In this document: positions 60,026 through 64,000 of the stretch, piece by piece
How positions within the stretch are numbered: the stretch's first letter is position 1
Layout of the letters: every line of letters begins with the position of its first letter
Assembly (NCBI RefSeq): GCF_900088535.1
Contig: NZ_LT578417.1
Coordinates: 1,178,001 to 1,242,000 of the forward strand
Length of the DNA stretch: 64,000 nucleotides
Origin: Cyanobium sp. NIES-981
GTDB lineage: Bacteria > Cyanobacteriota > Cyanobacteriia > PCC-6307 > Cyanobiaceae
Direction: 5' to 3'
Position numbers and translations under genes: made by a program
Notes under the pieces: generated by a model
What the model saw: the letters and a program-made list of their open reading frames with translations, nothing else
The model's database searches: none
Told to the model about the DNA's origin: nothing

Positions 60026-60556
60026 TCACGGCTCGGCATCGGCCTCGGCATCAGAATCGGGCTCGGCCTCGCCTCCCTGCACCAGCACGAACTGCCCGGC
60101 CACGCCCACCACGGTGGCCTTGAGCCGGGGCACCCGCCAGCGCAACACCTGCTGCCCGCCCAGGTCGCTGTGGTAGAGGCTGAACAGGCCCAGGTTGGTG
60201 CGCCGGGTCTGCTGCAGCACCACCGCGCCGAGGGCCTGCCGCTGGGAGGCCACCAGCTCGGAGCAGTTGGTGAGGGCGAGGCGCAGCAGGCTGGGCAGCC
60301 GGTCGCCCTCGCACACCTGAGCCGTGATCTCCTGCACCAGCCGCCCTCCGGCGTAGTCGGCGAACTCGTCGGGGCCTGGATTGGTGAAGGCCAGGCTGCC
60401 TCCGACCAGCGCGAGCAGGGCCGGGAGTCCCAGCGAGGGAGAGAGCCAGGACGGGCGGGCAGGAGAGGGCAGGAAGAACGGGGGCAGAGGTGCTGCCAGG
60501 TTGGCATCAGCCTGCCGGAACGGGCCCCCGAGCAGGCTGTCGGTGGCTTGGTACAT
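60026..60556 (-). CDS. DUF4359-like secreted or anchored protein
   Basis: A 176-residue protein. Residues 34-58 (PSWLSPSLGLPALLALVGGSLAF) are a hydrophobic anchor or signal. The conserved core TNPGPDEFADYAGGRLVQEITAQVC, LTNCSELVASQRQALGAVV, RRTNLGLFSLYHSDLGG and VVGVAGQFVLVQ matches the pattern I associate with the DUF4359 family of cyanobacteria. Two Cys may form a disulphide. It ends in an acidic tail. It is divergent from tRNA-His with only 13 bases between, so their promoters must overlap. Confidence 0.65.
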   Translation of the reverse strand: MYQATDSLLGGPFRQADANLAAPLPPFFLPSPARPSWLSPSLGLPALLALVGGSLAFTNPGPDEFADYAGGRLVQEITAQVCEGDRLPSLLRLALTNCSELVASQRQALGAVVLQQTRRTNLGLFSLYHSDLGGQQVLRWRVPRLKATVVGVAGQFVLVQGGEAEPDSDAEADAEP

Positions 60557-60569
60557 TGGCGCGGCCCAC

Positions 60570-60643
60570 GGCGGGCGTCGCCAAGTGGTTAAGGCAGCGG
60601 CTTGTGGCGCCGCCATTCGGGGGTTCGAATCCCCTCGCTCGCC
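60570..60643 (+). tRNA. tRNA-His (anticodon GTG)
   Basis: A 74-base tRNA with the extra G(-1) at 60570 opposite discriminator C at 60643, the identity mark of tRNA-His. Acceptor GCGGGCG pairs with CGCTCGC (one G-T). The anticodon arm is GCGGC-TTGTGGC-GCCGC, giving GTG. The T-arm is GGGGG-TTCGAAT-CCCCT. A run of five T follows at 60647-60651, likely the terminator together with the tRNA fold. TACATT at 60552-60557 could be its -10 box. Confidence 0.95.
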
Positions 60644-60661
60644 CTCTTTTTCCCTCAGTCC

Positions 60662-61756
60662 TCACCCGGGGCAGGCTCCGCCTTCACCCGGGGCAAGGGC
60701 ATCCAGCAGCTGGCCGGCCCCCTGGCGCACCGGATCGGCGCACACCAAGCCCGTGGCATCGCCGAGCTTGCGGCTCTCCCGCAGGGCCTGGTCCGGCTCC
60801 AGTGCGGCGGTGTTGAGGGCGATCGCCCGCACCCGCGGCCGCAGCCCGTCCGGCCGTCCCAGGGCCGCCAGGGCCTCCACGGCGGCGATCAGTTCCGGCA
60901 GGGGTGGGAGGGGCAGCGCAGGCAGACCCTTGATGTGGCGCTGCCCCGCCCGGTGCACCAGCAGCAGATCGGTGGGCTGGCTGCCGCGCAGCAGCGGCAG
61001 GGTGGCCGTGGAGCCGGGGTGGGCCAGGGAACCCTGGCCCTCCACCAGCAGCTGCCCGGCCGGGCCGAGATCCCGGCCCGCCTCGAGCACGGCGGCCTCC
61101 ACCGCACCGGCGGCGTAGTCCACCCGCACCGCATCGAGCGGCACCCCTGCGCCGGAGATCAGGATCCCCGCCTGGCCCGTGCCCACGAAGCGGGCCGGGA
61201 GGCCGCGGCGGCCCGCTTCGGCCAGCAGCTCCAGGCAGGCGCTCATCTTGCCCACGGCCATGTCGCTGCCCACCGCCAGCAGCCGGCGGCAGGGCAGGGC
61301 GGCAGCCCGGGCCGCGGCCACCGCCAGAGCGGGGGGCTCCTGCCGCAGGTCCCAGATCCAGGCCGGGTCGCGGCGCAGGGCCGCCAGCTCGGGATCCGCC
61401 CCAAGGCGGCTGTGCAGCCCGCTGGCCACCGAGAGGCCGGCCCGCAGCGCCGCCGCCACATCGGCCCGCACATCGGCGGGCAGCTGCCCGCCCGAGGGCG
61501 CCAGGCCGATCACCGCCACCTCGGGCCCCAGGGGCAGGGCCTCCGCCACGCTGCCCAGCACCGGCACCGCCCGCTCGATCCCGGTCACGGCCTCCAGGCT
61601 GGCCCCGGCATGGCGGGGATCCACCACCGCCACGATCGGCCCAGGCCGGTAGCGGAGCAGGGCCAGGCCGGTCTTGCCGGAAAGATTGTCCAGGCCCCCA
61701 TGCAGGAGCAGCACCACCCTTGCCTCCGGCCGCAGCGGGCCCGCACCGCCGCTCAT
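60662..61756 (-). CDS. dgcN: DUF1611 protein, DgcN-like (D-glutamate N-acetyltransferase family)
   Basis: A 364-residue protein of the DUF1611 family. An N-terminal Rossmann-like domain (LLLHGGLDNLSGKTGLALLRY, PVLGSVAEALPLG, VIGLAPSGGQLP) is followed by a P-loop-like domain (LLAVGSDMAVGKMSACLELL, VGTGQAGILISGAGVPLDAV, LVEGQGSLAHPGSTATLPLL). Family members studied in marine bacteria N-acetylate D-glutamate as the first step of its catabolism, acting with DgcA. The ATG overlaps the dgcA stop as ATGA, supporting a joint role. The activity here is inferred from family and pairing. Confidence 0.8.
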   Translation of the reverse strand: MSGGAGPLRPEARVVLLLHGGLDNLSGKTGLALLRYRPGPIVAVVDPRHAGASLEAVTGIERAVPVLGSVAEALPLGPEVAVIGLAPSGGQLPADVRADVAAALRAGLSVASGLHSRLGADPELAALRRDPAWIWDLRQEPPALAVAAARAAALPCRRLLAVGSDMAVGKMSACLELLAEAGRRGLPARFVGTGQAGILISGAGVPLDAVRVDYAAGAVEAAVLEAGRDLGPAGQLLVEGQGSLAHPGSTATLPLLRGSQPTDLLLVHRAGQRHIKGLPALPLPPLPELIAAVEALAALGRPDGLRPRVRAIALNTAALEPDQALRESRKLGDATGLVCADPVRQGAGQLLDALAPGEGGACPG

Positions 61757-62862
61757 GCCTGCTCCTGCCAGGGGGCCTGCTGCCAGGCCACGGGCACCTC
61801 GATCCCCAGGCCGGCACCCCGGGGCAGCTGCAGCTGATCGGCTTCGGCGTCCAGCCCGCTGAAGGGGTCATCCACCAGGTTGAGGTGGCTGTCCAGGTCG
61901 GGCCAGCGCACCAGGGGCAGCAGCTGGGCGGCGGCACCGTTGAGCAGGGCGCCGTCGGAATAGCAGCCCAGCATCACCCCGAGCCCCAGCCGCCGCGCGG
62001 TGCGGGCCATCAGCAGGGCCTCGCCCAGGCCGCCGCTCTTGAGCAGCTTGATGTTGATGCCGTCCACATGGGGCGCCAGGCGCAGCAGATCCTCCAGGCT
62101 CCAGCAGCTCTCGTCCGCCACCAGCGGCAGGGGGCAGTGGGGATGGAGCGCCGCGAAGCCGGCGGTGTCGTCGGCCGGATCGGCGTGGGGGGCCAGCGGC
62201 TGCTCCAGCAGCACCACGCCGTGGGCCTCCAGCAGCGGCAGCATCGCCAGGGCCTGCTCCAGGCTCCAGCCGCCGTTGGCGTCCACCTGCAGCTCACAGG
62301 CCGCGCCAGTGTCCTGCCGCCGCTGCTCCAGGGCCGCCGCCACGGCCGCCAGCAGGGCGCGGTCGTGCTCCAGCCCGTCCGGACTGCCGAGCTTGAGCTT
62401 GATGCGGGTGGCGGGCAGCTGCTGCCACCAGCGCGCGAGCCGCGCCAGCACAGCCTCGGAGGAGCCCAGCCCGAGGGTCACGCTGGTGGCGGCGCAGGCA
62501 CCCGGATCCAGGCCCCAGAGCCGCCAGAGGGGCTGGCCGAAGTGCTTGCCGCGCCAGTCGTGCAGGGCCAGATCGAGGCCGCAGCGCGCCGGCGGCGACA
62601 GCCCGGCCAGCCGGGGCTCCAGTGCCTGGTCCTCCAGCGGCGAGGCGTCGGCGAGCTGGGGCAGCAGCGGCTCCAGTTCGGCGGCGATGGCCTCGGTGCT
62701 GTAGTGCCGGTGGCCCGTGTCCAGCCCGCCCGTTTCCCCCCAGCCCCGCAGGCCGTGGTGCTCCACCTCCACGAGCAGGTGCTCCACGCTGCTGGTCACA
62801 CCGCGGCTGATGGCCAGCGGCACGGCCTTGGTGAGGGTGAAGCGGCGCAGGCGGCAGCGCAT
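61753..62862 (-). CDS. dgcA: Enolase-superfamily epimerase, DgcA-like
   Basis: A 369-residue muconate-lactonizing-enzyme/dipeptide-epimerase-type protein. The capping domain is followed by the barrel with catalytic lysines in ATRIKLKLGSP (K-x-K) and GINIKLLKSGGL. The metal ligands are in LQVDANGGWS (Asp), VLLEQPLAPH (Glu) and LVADESCWS (Asp). Relatives include L-Ala-D/L-Glu epimerases and DgcA, which racemises N-acetyl-glutamate after DgcN. The gene pair suggests the latter, but an Ala-Glu epimerase for murein recycling is a real alternative. It is divergent from the glutaminase gene (114 bases apart). Confidence 0.82.
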   Translation of the reverse strand: MRCRLRRFTLTKAVPLAISRGVTSSVEHLLVEVEHHGLRGWGETGGLDTGHRHYSTEAIAAELEPLLPQLADASPLEDQALEPRLAGLSPPARCGLDLALHDWRGKHFGQPLWRLWGLDPGACAATSVTLGLGSSEAVLARLARWWQQLPATRIKLKLGSPDGLEHDRALLAAVAAALEQRRQDTGAACELQVDANGGWSLEQALAMLPLLEAHGVVLLEQPLAPHADPADDTAGFAALHPHCPLPLVADESCWSLEDLLRLAPHVDGINIKLLKSGGLGEALLMARTARRLGLGVMLGCYSDGALLNGAAAQLLPLVRWPDLDSHLNLVDDPFSGLDAEADQLQLPRGAGLGIEVPVAWQQAPWQEQA

Positions 62863-62976
62863 CGGCTCAGGGTGCCGGCAGGGCGGGCGTGGGCCTCACG
62901 CTGGCATGGGAAGCGGACCACTGCCCCGCCGGGGCCTGGAGCAGCATGGGGCCATCCCGCCACCACCGCCCTCGCC

Positions 62977-64000
62977 ATGGCCCCGATCGACGGCGCCACC
63001 GACGACCCCAGCGACGGCGCCACCGACGGCAGAGCCAGCGTGATCCAGCGGATCCTGGAGGAGGCCCATGCCCGTTTCTCTCCGCTGGAGGCGGGCCGCC
63101 CGGCGGACTACATCCCGGAGCTGGCCGGGGCCTGCCCCGCCGATTTCGGCATCGTGCTGGCCACCACGGGCGGCCACCTCTACAGCGTGGGGGATGTCCG
63201 CCACCGCTTCTCGATCCAGTCGATCTCCAAGCCGCTCACCTACGCCCTGGCCCTCAAGCTGCTGTCCGCCGAGGAGCTGATGCGCAAGGTGGGGGTGGAG
63301 CCTTCGGGCGATGCCTTCAACGCGATCAGCCTGGATCCGGACACCGGCATTCCCCGCAATCCGATGATCAATGCCGGGGCGATCGCCACCACGGCCCAGA
63401 TCCTGGCCCACGATCCGGAGGGCGCCGAAACCCTGCTGCTCGACTTCTACGCCGCCATGGCCGGGCGGCGGCTCACGGTGGATGAAGCCGTGTTCCGCTC
63501 CGAGCGGGACAGCGGCCATCGCAACCGGGCGATCGGCCACCTGCTGCGCACCTTCGCCATCATCGGCACCGACCCGGAACCGGGGCTGCAGCTCTACTTC
63601 CGCCAGTGCGCCGTGGCGGTGAGCTGCGTGGATCTGGCCGTGATGGCCGCCACCCTGGCCTGCCAGGGGCGCAATCCCTTCACCGGCGAGGCGGTGATCG
63701 ACGCGGCGATCACCACCAACGTGCTGGCCGTGATGGGCAGCTGCGGCATGTACGACTACACCGGCCAGTGGCTCTACAACGTGGGGATGCCGGCCAAGAG
63801 CGGCGTGGGCGGAGGCGTGCTGGCGGTGGTGCCGGGCACGCTGGGCCTGGCGGTGTACTCCCCACCCCTGGACGGCTACGGCAACTCGGTGCGCGGCACC
63901 GCGGTGTGCGAGTGGCTGTCGCAGCGGCTGGAGCTGCACCTGTTCCACCAGCAGCCCCTCGGCAGCAGCGCCATCCGCACGGCCACCGACGGCCGCCAGC
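62977..64000 (+). CDS. glsA: Glutaminase, serine-dependent type (3' end outside window)
   Basis: The first 341 codons of a glutaminase that hydrolyses glutamine to glutamate and ammonia. The Ser-Lys active site is in FSIQSISKPLTYALAL (SxxK). Asn and Tyr residues lie in NPMINAGAIATTAQI and GMYDYTGQWLYNVGMPAKSGVGGG. The frame is open to the window end, where a core glutaminase would nearly be complete. Extra C-terminal domains (STAS or cyclic-nucleotide type) cannot be excluded. The N-terminal 20 residues are a short DGATD-type repeat. It is divergent from dgcA. Confidence 0.92.
   Translation, partial: MAPIDGATDDPSDGATDGRASVIQRILEEAHARFSPLEAGRPADYIPELAGACPADFGIVLATTGGHLYSVGDVRHRFSIQSISKPLTYALALKLLSAEELMRKVGVEPSGDAFNAISLDPDTGIPRNPMINAGAIATTAQILAHDPEGAETLLLDFYAAMAGRRLTVDEAVFRSERDSGHRNRAIGHLLRTFAIIGTDPEPGLQLYFRQCAVAVSCVDLAVMAATLACQGRNPFTGEAVIDAAITTNVLAVMGSCGMYDYTGQWLYNVGMPAKSGVGGGVLAVVPGTLGLAVYSPPLDGYGNSVRGTAVCEWLSQRLELHLFHQQPLGSSAIRTATDGRQ

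Overview
The window reads as chromosomal DNA of a high-GC picocyanobacterium (Cyanobium / Synechococcus type; this is inference). Supporting it are ndhB, a cyAbrB-type regulator, an aa3 cytochrome oxidase cluster with heme A synthesis genes, a Ycf46-like AAA ATPase, a DUF2808 protein, a pentapeptide-repeat protein with a lumenal-type export signal, PspA/Vipp1, a YidC with the large cyanobacterial loop, and a second groEL not followed by groES. Coding density is very high. Many neighbouring genes overlap by 1-14 bases (ATGA, GTGA, TTGA, TGATG junctions), and GTG and TTG starts are common. I saw no insertion sequence, prophage, rRNA or CRISPR array. The only gap over 300 bases is the divergent ctaA/ctaC region.

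Layout. 1-5.3 kb: end of an LD-carboxypeptidase gene, ispD, a GT9-like protein, fabG, a small membrane protein, groEL and nanE. 5.3-15.4 kb: a minus-strand run (hypothetical protein, ABC permease, ABC ATPase, ctaB, ctaA) diverges from ctaC-ctaD-ctaE, followed by cyAbrB, an HdeD-like membrane protein and riboflavin synthase. 15.5-25.6 kb: DUF151 nuclease, an aldo/keto reductase with two Fe-S motifs, a tightly packed minus-strand set (Tat lipoprotein, CobT-like protein, DUF2232, lipoprotein, topA), then ndhB and an ABC ATPase. 25.7-34.7 kb: M23 peptidase, birA, aminotransferase, thioredoxin, PspA, DUF721, two glycosyltransferases and an EamA-family transporter gene broken by a one-base frameshift.

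34.7-49 kb: sppA, aroH, DUF2808, the rpmH-rnpA-PH-yidC-DUF177-AAA cluster, a small membrane ORF, a basic repeat-rich secreted protein, a class V aminotransferase, aquaporin, murE, a glutaredoxin-like protein, yidD, rpsD and a repeat-built beta-helix protein. 49-64 kb: trpC, lpdA, a SpoU methyltransferase, a small conserved protein directly behind tRNA-Leu(CAG), murA, tRNA-Leu(CAA) abutting argD, folC, the pentapeptide protein, an FAD oxidoreductase, a CodA-like amidohydrolase, a DUF4359-like protein, tRNA-His, a dgcN-dgcA-like pair and the divergent start of a glutaminase gene cut by the window end.

Most genes are housekeeping: respiration, cell wall (murA, murE, LD-carboxypeptidase, M23), folate, arginine, tryptophan and riboflavin synthesis, and membrane protein insertion. 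The less ordinary parts are the 27-residue-periodic beta-helix protein, the RGY-repeat secreted protein, the dgcN-dgcA / glutaminase locus, the frameshifted transporter, the two tRNA-mRNA junctions and several short tandem duplications at gene ends.
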